Origin: Neorhizobium alkalisoli
GTDB lineage: Bacteria; Pseudomonadota; Alphaproteobacteria; Rhizobiales; Rhizobiaceae
Direction: 5' to 3'
Length of the DNA: 64,000 nt
NCBI RefSeq assembly: GCF_007829835.1
Contig: NZ_VIWP01000013.1
Location: 62,001 to 126,000 of the forward strand
Each line of letters starts with the position of its first letter. Position 1 is the stretch's first letter. The notes below the pieces were generated by a model. That model was given only the letters and a program-made list of their open reading frames with translations, was not told where the DNA came from and searched no databases. The position numbers and the translations under genes were made by a program. Shown here in pieces: positions 43,139 through 51,718 of this stretch.

Positions 43139-45714
43139 TCAGCGGCGACCGAGTGCATCCTCGAACCAGCCGGGATGCGGCAGGTCACCGTCGTGCCCTG
43201 GCCGGCACGGCTGTCGATCGAAACGTCGCCATGGTGCAGGTTGACGAAGCTTTCGACGATCGAAAGTCCAAGCCCGGCGCCGCTGCGCTTGCCGCCCTTG
43301 GCCTGCGCCTTGAACCGGTCGAAAACCATCTTCAGCATTTCCGGCGGAATGCCCGGGCCCTTGTCACTGACGGAAAAGAACACGTCATCGATGTCGCGCC
43401 AGCAATTGAGGGTGATGGCAGCGCCTTCCGGCGAGAAATTGGTGGCGTTGGTCAGAAGCTTCATCAGGATCTGCTTCAGCCGCTGTTCGTCGGCGACGAT
43501 CGTCCCCAGGCCGGCCGGCGCCGTGATCTCGAGTGTGATGTTGTTTTCATGCAGGCGGTCGGCGATCTGCATCGCGACGTCATCGAGCAGGTCGTCGACG
43601 GCGATTTCCGAATAGTTGAGCTGCATGATGCCGGCATCCACGGTCGCAAGATCGAGAATGTCGTTGACGATGGTCAGCAGCACCGAAGACGAGGTCGAGA
43701 TGTGGTCGATATATTCCGACTGCCGCTCGTTGAGCTCGCCGATGCCCGGCGTCTTTAGAAGATCGGTAAAACCGATGATATTGGTCAGCGGTGAACGCAG
43801 CTCATACGAAACGTGCTGGACGAAATCATTCTTGATCTCGTCGGCCTTCTGCAGCGCCTCGTTCTTTTCCTTGAGCGCCCGTTCCGCGCGGGCACTGGCC
43901 GTCATGTCGACGAAAGTGAACATCGTCTGGGCATTCGGCAACGGGGTCGCGGCATAATCCAGGATCAGGCCGGAATAGAGTTCGAATGTTCCCTGGAGCG
44001 ACGGGCGCTCGTCGTCGAATGCGGTCAGGATCTGGCCGAATCGCTTCCAGCCATCAGGCTTGTCATAGGAGGGGCCGCAGGCGGCTTCGATCGCCTTGAT
44101 ATGCGTGCCAGGCTTGGCCTCGTCGGCGGTAATGCCCCAAAGCGCTCGGAAAGCCGGATTGGAAAGACGGATCCTGCCATCTGGTCCGAAAACCGCGACG
44201 CCTTCCGAAAGATGGTCGATCGTTTCGCCCTGAACCTGGACCAGCGTGTTGTAACGCGTTTCCAGATCGACCTGCTCGGTCAGGTTTTCAAAAACCCAGG
44301 TCGCGCCGCCGCGCGGATGCGCGGTCGCGATGACGCGAAGTGTCTGGCCGTTCGGCAGGTGCCAGAGATCAGTTTTCGTATCGAGCGACTGATAGACCGA
44401 AAGCGCGCCTTCCTTCCAGCTGCGCCAGTTCAGCTGCTCGGGCAGCTTTCCTTCGGAGCGCAGCTTGTCGAGCACTTCCGAATTACCTGGGCGGGATTCG
44501 AGGAAGGGGAGGTCGAGATCCCACATCTGGACGAAGGCCTGATTGTAGAATTGCAGCCGGTGTTCACCGTCGAAAATCGCAACCGGCGATGCCAGATGGT
44601 CGAGAGTTTCCGCATGGCTCTTCAGCGTCCGCTTCAGCTCCTCGCGAACGGTCTCGGCCTCGGAGACGTCGATCGCCATGCCGGCAGAGCCGTTCAGCAC
44701 CGTAACATCGACGACGTCGAACATCGTCCTGTTGCCACCGACAACGGTGGAGACACGATCATGGAAAGGCGAGGTCGGGGTTGCTGTGGCACGAATCTTT
44801 TCACGGGCGATCGTGCCTAGAAACTCGCGGCCTTCCTCGATCGCATGCACAGGCGTCGGTGCATCGACCGCGTCACTATAGGCATGGTTGACCCAGGTGA
44901 TCTTGCCCTGCGCATTGCGGCGCCAGACAGGCTGTTCGATCGCATCGAGAAGCGAATGGAACAGCGAGATCGAACCGGTCAGCCGCTCGCGCTCGATCTT
45001 CAACTCGGCAAGCTCGGCACGCAGGTTATTGAGCGCGATGAAGCGCACGAACGCCTTGCCTCCGGAAACCCGGCCCTGAACTTCGAGGATTTCGTCGCGA
45101 TTCGTTTCGACCACGAGGTCGAAGCTGCGCGCTTCGCCGCGCAGGGTTTCGATCGCCTTTTCGAGATCGCTCGCGGAATTGGCGCGCATCCAACGTCCGA
45201 AAGCGAGGAAATCGCGATCTTCCTGCGGTGCGCCGGTTTCCGCCGGCAGATGACCGAGGAATTCCGGTTTAGACGGGCCACTTTCCCAGACGACGATCCG
45301 CCGGTTCTTGTCGGCGATCAGGGCTTCGTATTTGGAGATCCGCTGCTGCGCGTCGGAAAGCGCGCTGCGCATCTCGAGGCTTTCGGCTTCCATATTGCCA
45401 CGCTGCCGGACAAGCCAGACGGCCGCCAGCAATGCCGCGCCGAGTGCGCCGACGATCACCGAGGCGAGAATGACTTCCGAGGAGGAAAACAGCCGGGCCG
45501 CAGCACTGGCAGGTCCCTGCGCCCATGCCGAATCTGCCACGCCCGAAAGCACGGTTCCCGACAAAAACGTCGTGGCAAGCCTCGTGAACCCGCCAAATTT
45601 CTTCTTCGATCGCCTATCCGCTGCCGCCAAAGCAGGAATATCAGAGCCGGAGCTTGTCGCTCCAACGCAAACGGGATCGGCCTGCTTGAACAGGCTCATT
45701 ATTTTTACCGACAT
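43135..45714 (-). CDS. divL: DivL-type PAS-domain histidine-kinase-like cell-cycle protein with Tyr in the H-box
   Basis: 859 residues from the ATG at 45714; starts at 45747 and 45699 are also possible. An N-terminal transmembrane region lies around VILASVIVGALGAALLAAVWLV, followed by a coiled segment and several PAS-like domains. The H-box reads HVSYELRSPLTNI, where the phosphoacceptor histidine of ordinary kinases is tyrosine (Tyr637). The ATPase domain keeps the N box (LLTNATNFSPEG), DKGPGIPPE and GAGLGLSI. Tyrosine at this site is the hallmark of DivL, which in Caulobacter binds DivK and controls CckA and so CtrA phosphorylation. It heads the tsaE-addAB operon. Confidence 0.88.
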   Translation of the reverse strand: MSVKIMSLFKQADPVCVGATSSGSDIPALAAADRRSKKKFGGFTRLATTFLSGTVLSGVADSAWAQGPASAAARLFSSSEVILASVIVGALGAALLAAVWLVRQRGNMEAESLEMRSALSDAQQRISKYEALIADKNRRIVVWESGPSKPEFLGHLPAETGAPQEDRDFLAFGRWMRANSASDLEKAIETLRGEARSFDLVVETNRDEILEVQGRVSGGKAFVRFIALNNLRAELAELKIERERLTGSISLFHSLLDAIEQPVWRRNAQGKITWVNHAYSDAVDAPTPVHAIEEGREFLGTIAREKIRATATPTSPFHDRVSTVVGGNRTMFDVVDVTVLNGSAGMAIDVSEAETVREELKRTLKSHAETLDHLASPVAIFDGEHRLQFYNQAFVQMWDLDLPFLESRPGNSEVLDKLRSEGKLPEQLNWRSWKEGALSVYQSLDTKTDLWHLPNGQTLRVIATAHPRGGATWVFENLTEQVDLETRYNTLVQVQGETIDHLSEGVAVFGPDGRIRLSNPAFRALWGITADEAKPGTHIKAIEAACGPSYDKPDGWKRFGQILTAFDDERPSLQGTFELYSGLILDYAATPLPNAQTMFTFVDMTASARAERALKEKNEALQKADEIKNDFVQHVSYELRSPLTNIIGFTDLLKTPGIGELNERQSEYIDHISTSSSVLLTIVNDILDLATVDAGIMQLNYSEIAVDDLLDDVAMQIADRLHENNITLEITAPAGLGTIVADEQRLKQILMKLLTNATNFSPEGAAITLNCWRDIDDVFFSVSDKGPGIPPEMLKMVFDRFKAQAKGGKRSGAGLGLSIVESFVNLHHGDVSIDSRAGQGTTVTCRIPAGSRMHSVAAE

Positions 45715-45871
45715 GACCGGGTCTGTCTCCGTCCAATTGCCGCTCATCGACAAGACATACCATTTCGCACCTTGCCCGAAGCCGAACAGGCTGCAGGAGT
45801 TCGATACGAATCGTGTGCCAAAACAATACTGGCTAAGGGAATCGGCGGGAAGGCATTCGGGCAAAAAAGAA

Positions 45872-45898
45872 GCCGCGACCTTCTGTCAAGGTCGCGGC
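45872..45898 (-). terminator. Intrinsic terminator for ahcY
   Basis: Stem GCCGCGACCTT / AAGGTCGCGGC with a 5-base loop. Read on the minus strand it is followed by TTCTTTTTT. It lies 31 bases beyond the ahcY stop and separates ahcY from divL. Confidence 0.88.
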
Positions 45899-45929
45899 CA
45901 CCATATCTTGTGGATTGTCTGGCTACCGA

Positions 45930-47330
45930 TTAGTAGCGGTAGTGTTCAGCCTTGAACGGGCCCTGGGCCGGTACGCCGATATAGGCAGCCTGCTCCGTGG
46001 AGAGTTCCGTCAGCTTCACGCCGAGCTTGGCGAGATGCAGGCGGGCAACCTTCTCATCGAGGTGCTTCGGCAGGATGTAGACGTCGTTCTTGTACTCGCC
46101 CGGCTTGGTGAAGAGCTCGATCTGAGCCAGCGTCTGGTTGGTGAACGAGGCGGACATGACGAAGGACGGGTGACCGGTGGCGTTGCCGAGGTTGAGCAGG
46201 CGGCCTTCCGAAAGAAGGATCATGCGGTTGCCCTTCGGGAACTCGATCATGTCGACCTGCGGCTTGACGTTGGTCCACTTGAGGTTCTTCAGCGCAGCGA
46301 CCTGAATTTCGTTGTCGAAATGGCCGATATTGCCGACGATCGCCATGTCCTTCATCTCGCGCATGTGCTCGATGCGGATGACGTCCTTGTTGCCGGTCGT
46401 GGTGATGAAGATGTCGGCCGAAGAAACGACGTCTTCGAGCGTGACGACTTCAAAACCGTCCATGGCAGCCTGCAATGCGCAGATCGGGTCGACTTCCGTG
46501 ACCTTGACGCGGGCGCCGGCGCCCTGAAGCGAAGCAGCCGAACCCTTGCCGACGTCGCCGTAACCGCAGACGACGGCAACCTTGCCGGCCATCATCACGT
46601 CGGTGCCGCGGCGGATGCCGTCAACCAGCGATTCCTTGCAGCCATACTTGTTGTCGAACTTCGACTTGGTGACCGAATCGTTGACGTTGATGGCCGGGAA
46701 GGGCAGCAGGCCCTTCTTGGACAGTTCGTAGAGGCGGTGAACGCCGGTCGTGGTTTCTTCGGTAACGCCCTTGATCGCATCGCGCTGCTTGGTGAACCAG
46801 CCCGGCGAAGCCTTGAGGCGCTTCTTGATCTGCGCGAACAGGATTTCTTCTTCTTCCGAGCCCGGGTTCGACAGAACGTCTTCGCCAGCTTCGGCGCGGG
46901 CACCGAGCAGGATGTACATGGTAGCGTCGCCGCCATCATCGAGGATCATGTTGGAGAAGCCGCCATCGGCCCACTGGAAGATCTTGTCGGTATATTCCCA
47001 GTATTCGGTCAGCGTTTCGCCCTTGACGGCGAAGACCGGGATGCCGGCTGCTGCGATTGCTGCTGCGGCGTGGTCCTGGGTCGAGAAGATGTTGCAGGAA
47101 GCCCAACGGATTTCGGCACCGAGTTCCTTCAGGGTCTCGATGAGAACCGCCGTCTGGATCGTCATGTGCAGCGAACCGGTGATGCGGGCGCCCTTGAGCG
47201 GCTTCGAGGTACCGAATTCTTCGCGGCAGGACATCAGGCCCGGCATTTCGGTTTCGGCAATGTCGAGCTCCTTGCGGCCGAAAGCGGCAAGGTTGATATC
47301 CGCGACGACGTAGTCTTTTTCAGTGCTCAT
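45930..47330 (-). CDS. ahcY: S-adenosylhomocysteinase
   Basis: 466 residues from the ATG at 47330, preceded by GGAGAG. SAH hydrolase splits S-adenosylhomocysteine into adenosine and homocysteine, keeping methyltransferases active and recycling methionine. The NAD-binding signature is GYGDVGKGSA, with the family signature SCNIFSTQDHAAAAI near residue 80. The C-terminus ends in FKAEHYRY, the typical KxxHYRY tail. A perfect inverted repeat lies about 120 bases upstream and may be its operator. The gap to ptsH is 163 bases, so it likely has its own promoter. Confidence 0.97.
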   Translation of the reverse strand: MSTEKDYVVADINLAAFGRKELDIAETEMPGLMSCREEFGTSKPLKGARITGSLHMTIQTAVLIETLKELGAEIRWASCNIFSTQDHAAAAIAAAGIPVFAVKGETLTEYWEYTDKIFQWADGGFSNMILDDGGDATMYILLGARAEAGEDVLSNPGSEEEEILFAQIKKRLKASPGWFTKQRDAIKGVTEETTTGVHRLYELSKKGLLPFPAINVNDSVTKSKFDNKYGCKESLVDGIRRGTDVMMAGKVAVVCGYGDVGKGSAASLQGAGARVKVTEVDPICALQAAMDGFEVVTLEDVVSSADIFITTTGNKDVIRIEHMREMKDMAIVGNIGHFDNEIQVAALKNLKWTNVKPQVDMIEFPKGNRMILLSEGRLLNLGNATGHPSFVMSASFTNQTLAQIELFTKPGEYKNDVYILPKHLDEKVARLHLAKLGVKLTELSTEQAAYIGVPAQGPFKAEHYRY

Positions 47331-47450
47331 AAAGCTCTCCACGTGATGGTTGCACTCGGCAGCGCACAGGCCGGCTCATGGAACCGGATGATGCGCCGCA
47401 AAAATCTCGGGAGCGGTTTAGCAGGCTTGCCGCCCGCTGACAACCGGGAC

Positions 47451-47466
47451 ATAAAGAAGTCTTTAT
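47451..47466. promoter_or_regulatory. Perfect inverted repeat upstream of ahcY, possible SahR-type operator
   Basis: ATAAAGAAGTCTTTAT consists of 7-base arms ATAAAGA/TCTTTAT around AG. An overlapping AT-rich copy of TATCTTTATATC follows. ArsR-family SAH-responsive repressors are known to regulate ahcY in other proteobacteria, so such an operator is plausible. The repeat is seen directly; its regulator is inferred. Confidence 0.5.
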
Positions 47467-47493
47467 ATCTTTATATCTATAGGAAAGGGAAGT

Positions 47494-47772
47494 TTACGCT
47501 TCTTCGCCGAACTTGTCGGCGACCAGGCGCTCAAGGGCATCAAGCGCTTCTGCGGCCTGTGGCCCCGTTGCAGAGACTTCAATCGAGCAGCCGGTGCTGG
47601 CTGCCAGCATCATCAGGCCCATGATCGAATTGCCGCCGACTTTCGTGCCTTCCCGCGCGACCGTCACCTGCGCGTCGAAACTCTCCACCATCTGCACGAA
47701 CTTGGCCGATGCACGCGCATGAAGGCCGCGCTTGTTGACGATGAGGAATTCGCGGGGAGGGTGTGAAGACAT
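47494..47772 (-). CDS. ptsH: HPr phosphocarrier protein of the regulatory PTS
   Basis: 92 residues. HPr takes phosphate from enzyme I at a histidine, here His18 in RGLHARASAKF, and passes it to EIIA. Ser49 in GGNSIMGLM corresponds to Ser46 of Gram-positive HPr, the target of HPr kinase, whose gene is two genes upstream. No sugar permease (EIIB/C) is encoded nearby, so it is probably a regulatory rather than transport PTS. It follows the EIIA gene after 14 bases. Confidence 0.93.
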   Translation of the reverse strand: MSSHPPREFLIVNKRGLHARASAKFVQMVESFDAQVTVAREGTKVGGNSIMGLMMLAASTGCSIEVSATGPQAAEALDALERLVADKFGEEA

Positions 47773-47786
47773 GCGGGAGACGCTCT

Positions 47787-48188
47787 TTACTTGCCGCTGA
47801 GGACGCGGCTTGCGACATTGATATATTTGCGGCCGGCTTCGGATGCCTCGGCAAGCGCACGGTCCATGTTGTTGTCGCCGCGCACGCCTGCAAGCTTGAT
47901 CAGCATCGGCAGGTTCATGCCGGCGATCACCTCCGTCTTGCCGCTATCCATCACGGAGATGGATAGATTGGAGGGCGTTCCGCCGAACATGTCGGTCAGG
48001 ATGATCACGCCGTGGCCGTCATCTGCGCTTGCGACGGCGTCAACAATATCCTGCCGTCTCTGGTCCATATCGTCTTCGGGGCCGATACAAACGGTTTCGA
48101 TGAATTTCTGAGGTCCCACGACATGCTCGACTGCATGTCGAAATTCCTCAGCCAGCTTGCCATGAGTGACAAGCACAATTCCGATCAT
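47787..48188 (-). CDS. PTS EIIA component, mannose family (ManX-type)
   Basis: 133 residues from the ATG at 48188. The N-terminal MIGIVLVTHGKLAEEF places the phosphorylated histidine at His9, and LTDMFGGTPSNLS is the family signature. It stands alone without B, C or D domains, as in rhizobial regulatory PTS. It is expected to be phosphorylated by HPr and to act on regulators of carbon and envelope functions, including the neighbouring HPrK/ChvG system in some relatives; which partner is used here is unknown. A longer in-frame start lacks support. Confidence 0.92.
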   Translation of the reverse strand: MIGIVLVTHGKLAEEFRHAVEHVVGPQKFIETVCIGPEDDMDQRRQDIVDAVASADDGHGVIILTDMFGGTPSNLSISVMDSGKTEVIAGMNLPMLIKLAGVRGDNNMDRALAEASEAGRKYINVASRVLSGK

Positions 48189-48322
48189 AAAACTGCCCCC
48201 TGCTATGGAACCTCCCGGCCTTATCGCATCGCAACAAAGCGGTCCAGCGGTGGGAAGCCATCTTCGCCAAGTCGTGCCCAAGTGCAAGTCAAAAATATGT
48301 CGACCAAAGTCTGAGGCGCCGT

Positions 48323-48790
48323 TCAGAAGGGAAGTTCGCCCCGAAATTCGGGGAAAAGTGCAGCGATTGCGGCCAGCGGCGCGGCTGTGTCGCCACGCAG
48401 CCGGATCATGGGAAGATCACCCAGATCAGCAATGGAAAACCTCTCGTCATTCGGTGGAAGGCGATCGTCTGAAGGAAATGAGACCATTCGCACGACCAGA
48501 TCAATCACGGCTTTTTCCACGCTTTCCACTGTGACGATACCGCTGCCACGGATTTCCATGAGCCCCGCGATTGAGGCCGGTCTTTCGGCAATAACGCTGT
48601 TTTCGAGGCGGGAAACGAAAACCTGATCATCGGCAACAAGGGCGGCATAAGCGCCTTGTCGCCTTGCTTCCGTCATGCAGAGAAAGGCCATCGCGGATTT
48701 GCCGCTGCCGGAGGGGCCGGTAAAAAGAATGCCGCGCGTGCCGATGATGACTGCCGTGCCATGCAGGTTTACCGGCTGGGCCTCGCTCAT
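48323..48790 (-). CDS. hprK: Short HPr(Ser) kinase/phosphorylase
   Basis: 155 residues, about half the length of Gram-positive HPrK. Only the C-terminal kinase domain is present, with Walker A GPSGSGKS (25-32) and the downstream RGSGIV segment that corresponds to the family signature. This short form is normal in alphaproteobacteria. It would phosphorylate HPr on Ser49, tying metabolism to the PTS. Its start overlaps the chvG stop (ATGA), so production is coupled to the acid-sensing kinase. Confidence 0.92.
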   Translation of the reverse strand: MSEAQPVNLHGTAVIIGTRGILFTGPSGSGKSAMAFLCMTEARRQGAYAALVADDQVFVSRLENSVIAERPASIAGLMEIRGSGIVTVESVEKAVIDLVVRMVSFPSDDRLPPNDERFSIADLGDLPMIRLRGDTAAPLAAIAALFPEFRGELPF

Positions 48791-50571
48791 TGAGCCTCGC
48801 CCGCTGGCAGCGAGAGGATGAAGCGCGCGCCCTTCAACTCACCGGTCTTCGGATCTTCGAGGTTTTCGGCTTTCAGCGAACCGCCATGCGCCTCGGCGAT
48901 CTGGCGGCTGATCGAAAGGCCGAGGCCGGAATTCTGTCCAAAGCTCTCGCCGTCGGGGCGGTCGGTGTAAAAGCGCTCAAAAATGCGGTTGATGTCCTCG
49001 GCCTGGATACCCGGGCCATTATCCTCAACGACAACCCGCACGCGATCTTTGGCGCGCGAAAGCCGCATTGCGATCCGACCGCCTTTTTCTGGCACGAAGG
49101 AACGGGCATTTTCGATCAGGTTTGTGATGATCTGGCCGAGCCTCAGGTCGTGACCGTTGACCACATAGCTCGCCTTGTCGCCGCCCTTGGCGTCCACCTT
49201 GAGATCGATTTCGACCGGTTTGCGCCCGGTGCGGATCTGCCGCGATATGTCGACCAGATTGCCGAGCAGCGTTTCCATGTCGACCGGTGACGAATCCGTG
49301 CGGGCAAGCTCGGCATCGAGGCGCGACGCATCGGAAATATCACTGATCAGGCGGTCGAGCCGGCGCACGTCATGGAAGATGATTTCCGTCAGTCGCTGTT
49401 TCGATGTCTCGGATTTGGCGAGCGGCAGCGTTTCGACGGCGCTTCTGAGCGAAGTCAGCGGGTTTTTCAGCTCATGGCTGACATCGGCCGCAAAACTCTC
49501 GATCGCATCGATCCTGTCATAAAGCGCATTCGTCATGTCGCGCAGCGCGATTGAAAGATTACCGATCTCATCCTGGCGATAGGCGAAATCCGGGATCTCC
49601 TCGCGCTGCTTGGCACCACGCCGGACACGGATTGCCGCTGCCGAAAGCCTGCGCAGCGGATTTGCGATCGTCGACGACAGGAGCAGGGAGAGAAGAATAT
49701 TGACCAGCGTTGCGACCCCGAAGACGCGCATGATCGCCAGTCGCTCGGCATGGACGATCTTGTCGATATCGCCTGCCTGGGTCGAAAGAAGCAGCACGCC
49801 GAGCACAGCACGGAAACGCTGCACGGGCACCGCCACCGAAACGATCAGCTCGCCGCGATCGGTAATACGCACGACCGCACCGCGCACGCCGGTCAGCGCA
49901 TTCATCACTTCCGGATAAATCGAGCCGTCACCGCCCGGCGCTTCCTTGTAGGTCGGCAGATTGCCGGGCTGCAGCAGCCGGTTGAAAAGCCCGGCCATCC
50001 ATTCGCTCCAGGTCTGCGACTGGTCCTCGACCGGTGGCAGGTCGTAACGCAGCACTTGGCCGCGGGAATAGAGGTGGCGCGAATCAAGCAGAAGATTGGC
50101 GTCGGCATCGAACAGCCGGGCGCGGGTGCGGGTCGGCGATATCAGCCTACGCAGAACCGGCGCGACGCGCTCCGGGTCGATCGGGAAATCGAGATCCTCG
50201 TCATTCGGCACCGGCGTGATGCTCTGGCCGGCCTGCAGTTCCAGAAGTTTCTGCGGATCGATGGTGATCGAGTTCGTGTCGACCGATGCGGAGGCCGAAA
50301 TCGCGCCGGAAATGATTTCGCCCTGTGTCAGAAGGCTTTCGACGCGCGCATCGATCAGGCCTTCGCGGAACTGGTTCAGGTAGAGAATGCCGGCGACCAG
50401 AACGACGGTTGCGGCAATGTTGAAGAACAGGATGCGTCGCGTCAGGCTGGAAAATACGGCATGGCCGAAGACGCGGCGGATCAGCGTGAACGGCCGCGAC
50501 CAGAGGCGCCGCTGGCCGCGGCGCGTCTCGTTCGTGGCCGTCATCCGGCTATCAAGCAATTGATCTGCCAC
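48787..50571 (-). CDS. chvG: Membrane sensor histidine kinase ChvG (ExoS)
   Basis: 594 residues. An N-terminal transmembrane helix (ILFFNIAATVVLVAGILYL), a large periplasmic sensor domain (about 70-275), a second helix, HAMP, and the kinase core. The H-box SHELKNPLTSL has phosphoacceptor His366, and the ATPase shows LIENARSFVPEKG and DNGPGIQ. In Agrobacterium and Sinorhizobium this kinase controls acid response, exopolysaccharide and virulence or symbiosis. The start is taken as a GTG at 50571 with AAGGA six bases upstream; an in-frame GTG at 50586 is less well placed. Confidence 0.94.
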   Translation of the reverse strand: MADQLLDSRMTATNETRRGQRRLWSRPFTLIRRVFGHAVFSSLTRRILFFNIAATVVLVAGILYLNQFREGLIDARVESLLTQGEIISGAISASASVDTNSITIDPQKLLELQAGQSITPVPNDEDLDFPIDPERVAPVLRRLISPTRTRARLFDADANLLLDSRHLYSRGQVLRYDLPPVEDQSQTWSEWMAGLFNRLLQPGNLPTYKEAPGGDGSIYPEVMNALTGVRGAVVRITDRGELIVSVAVPVQRFRAVLGVLLLSTQAGDIDKIVHAERLAIMRVFGVATLVNILLSLLLSSTIANPLRRLSAAAIRVRRGAKQREEIPDFAYRQDEIGNLSIALRDMTNALYDRIDAIESFAADVSHELKNPLTSLRSAVETLPLAKSETSKQRLTEIIFHDVRRLDRLISDISDASRLDAELARTDSSPVDMETLLGNLVDISRQIRTGRKPVEIDLKVDAKGGDKASYVVNGHDLRLGQIITNLIENARSFVPEKGGRIAMRLSRAKDRVRVVVEDNGPGIQAEDINRIFERFYTDRPDGESFGQNSGLGLSISRQIAEAHGGSLKAENLEDPKTGELKGARFILSLPAGEAQ

Positions 50572-50659
50572 GTGCAGTCCTTCCACGCGGCCAGCTTAAC
50601 GCCGATGCCGACATGGCCTCAAGTTAACCTTTGGCAAGGCGATCTTGGGCGTTGAGCGC

Positions 50660-51376
50660 TCAGGCGGCTTCGCGGAAGCGATAGCCGACACCGTAGAGCG
50701 TTTCGATCATGTCGAAATCCGTGTCAACCATCTTGAACTTCTTGCGCAGCCGCTTGATGTGGCTGTCGATCGTCCGGTCGTCCACATAGACCTGTTCGTC
50801 ATAGGCGGCATCCATCAGCGCGTCGCGGCTTTTGACGACGCCAGGGCGCTGCGCCAGCGAATGCAGGATGAGGAATTCGGTGACGGTCAGAGTCACCGGT
50901 TCGCTCTTCCAGGTGCAGGTATGGCGTTCCTGGTCCATCAGCAGCTGACCGCGTTCAAGCGTGCGGGCTGCCTGCTGCTCGGGCGTCGGCTTGGCGCCGG
51001 GCTGGGCATCGCGAGCTCCAGCACGGCGCAAGATGGCGCGGACGCGCTCGACCAGCAGGCGCTGCGAGAACGGTTTCGTGATGAAATCGTCGGCGCCCAT
51101 CTTGAGACCGAACAATTCGTCGATTTCCTCATCCTTGGAGGTGAGGAAGATCACCGGCAGATCTGATTTCTGGCGCAGGCGGCGCAGAAGCTCCATGCCG
51201 TCCATGCGCGGCATCTTGATATCGAAGATTGCCAGATGCGGCGGGCGAGCCACCAGTCCGTCGAGCGCGGAGGCGCCGTCCGTATAGGTTTCGACCTTGT
51301 ATCCTTCCGCTTCCAGCGCAATCGACACCGAAGCCAGGATATTGCGGTCGTCATCTACGAGCGCGATTGTCTGCAT
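50660..51376 (-). CDS. chvI: Response regulator ChvI
   Basis: 238 residues from the ATG at 51376 (product begins MQTIALVDDDRN). The receiver domain has Asp52 as phosphoacceptor in IFDIKMPRMDG and the conserved TSKDE lysine segment. The C-terminal OmpR/PhoB winged helix (about 140-235) ends in ETLYGVGYRFREAA. It is the cognate regulator of ChvG, encoded 88 bases downstream. Several longer in-frame starts are possible, but the ATG at 51376 matches rhizobial ChvI. Confidence 0.95.
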   Translation of the reverse strand: MQTIALVDDDRNILASVSIALEAEGYKVETYTDGASALDGLVARPPHLAIFDIKMPRMDGMELLRRLRQKSDLPVIFLTSKDEEIDELFGLKMGADDFITKPFSQRLLVERVRAILRRAGARDAQPGAKPTPEQQAARTLERGQLLMDQERHTCTWKSEPVTLTVTEFLILHSLAQRPGVVKSRDALMDAAYDEQVYVDDRTIDSHIKRLRKKFKMVDTDFDMIETLYGVGYRFREAA

Positions 51377-51718
51377 TCTCTCCGTCTCCATCACCATATA
51401 TGCGCATCTCCTGGATATTCCCCACCCCGGACCTGCCATAAGTCGACGCACTACTTGAGTATAAAGGTGGAACAAATTGTGGCAATGTTAAAGGGGCGCG
51501 TTACCAAGAGGCGATAAGATGGGCCGCATAATGCCCGTCTGGACCCTCGAATCCGCAGCATGAAATGGTGCCGTAAACCGATTCAAATAGGAATAAATTT
51601 TTTTAAATCGATTAAATGATTGATATTACTGCACTATTCAGGATGTCGCACTTGCCCTTTTAAAAATCTGTCTCTAACTTCACGTCACTTTCCAATTCCA
51701 GGCAGGAGAAAGACGCGC
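51377..51718. other. chvI-pckA divergent regulatory region
   Basis: 342 bases without a gene, carrying promoters for chvI (left) and pckA (right). An AT-rich segment at 51578-51622 contains AACCGATT (about 51576-51583) and the perfect palindrome AATCGATT (51606-51613). Such CG-centred AT-rich palindromes resemble LacI-family operators, and a LacI-type regulator (PckR) is known to act on pckA in Sinorhizobium. The sequence is seen directly; the regulator is an inference. Confidence 0.4.

Noticed and set aside
45915..47624. A 569-codon plus-strand open frame opposite ahcY
   Set aside because: It spans ahcY, its promoter region and part of ptsH on the other strand; it is a shadow.
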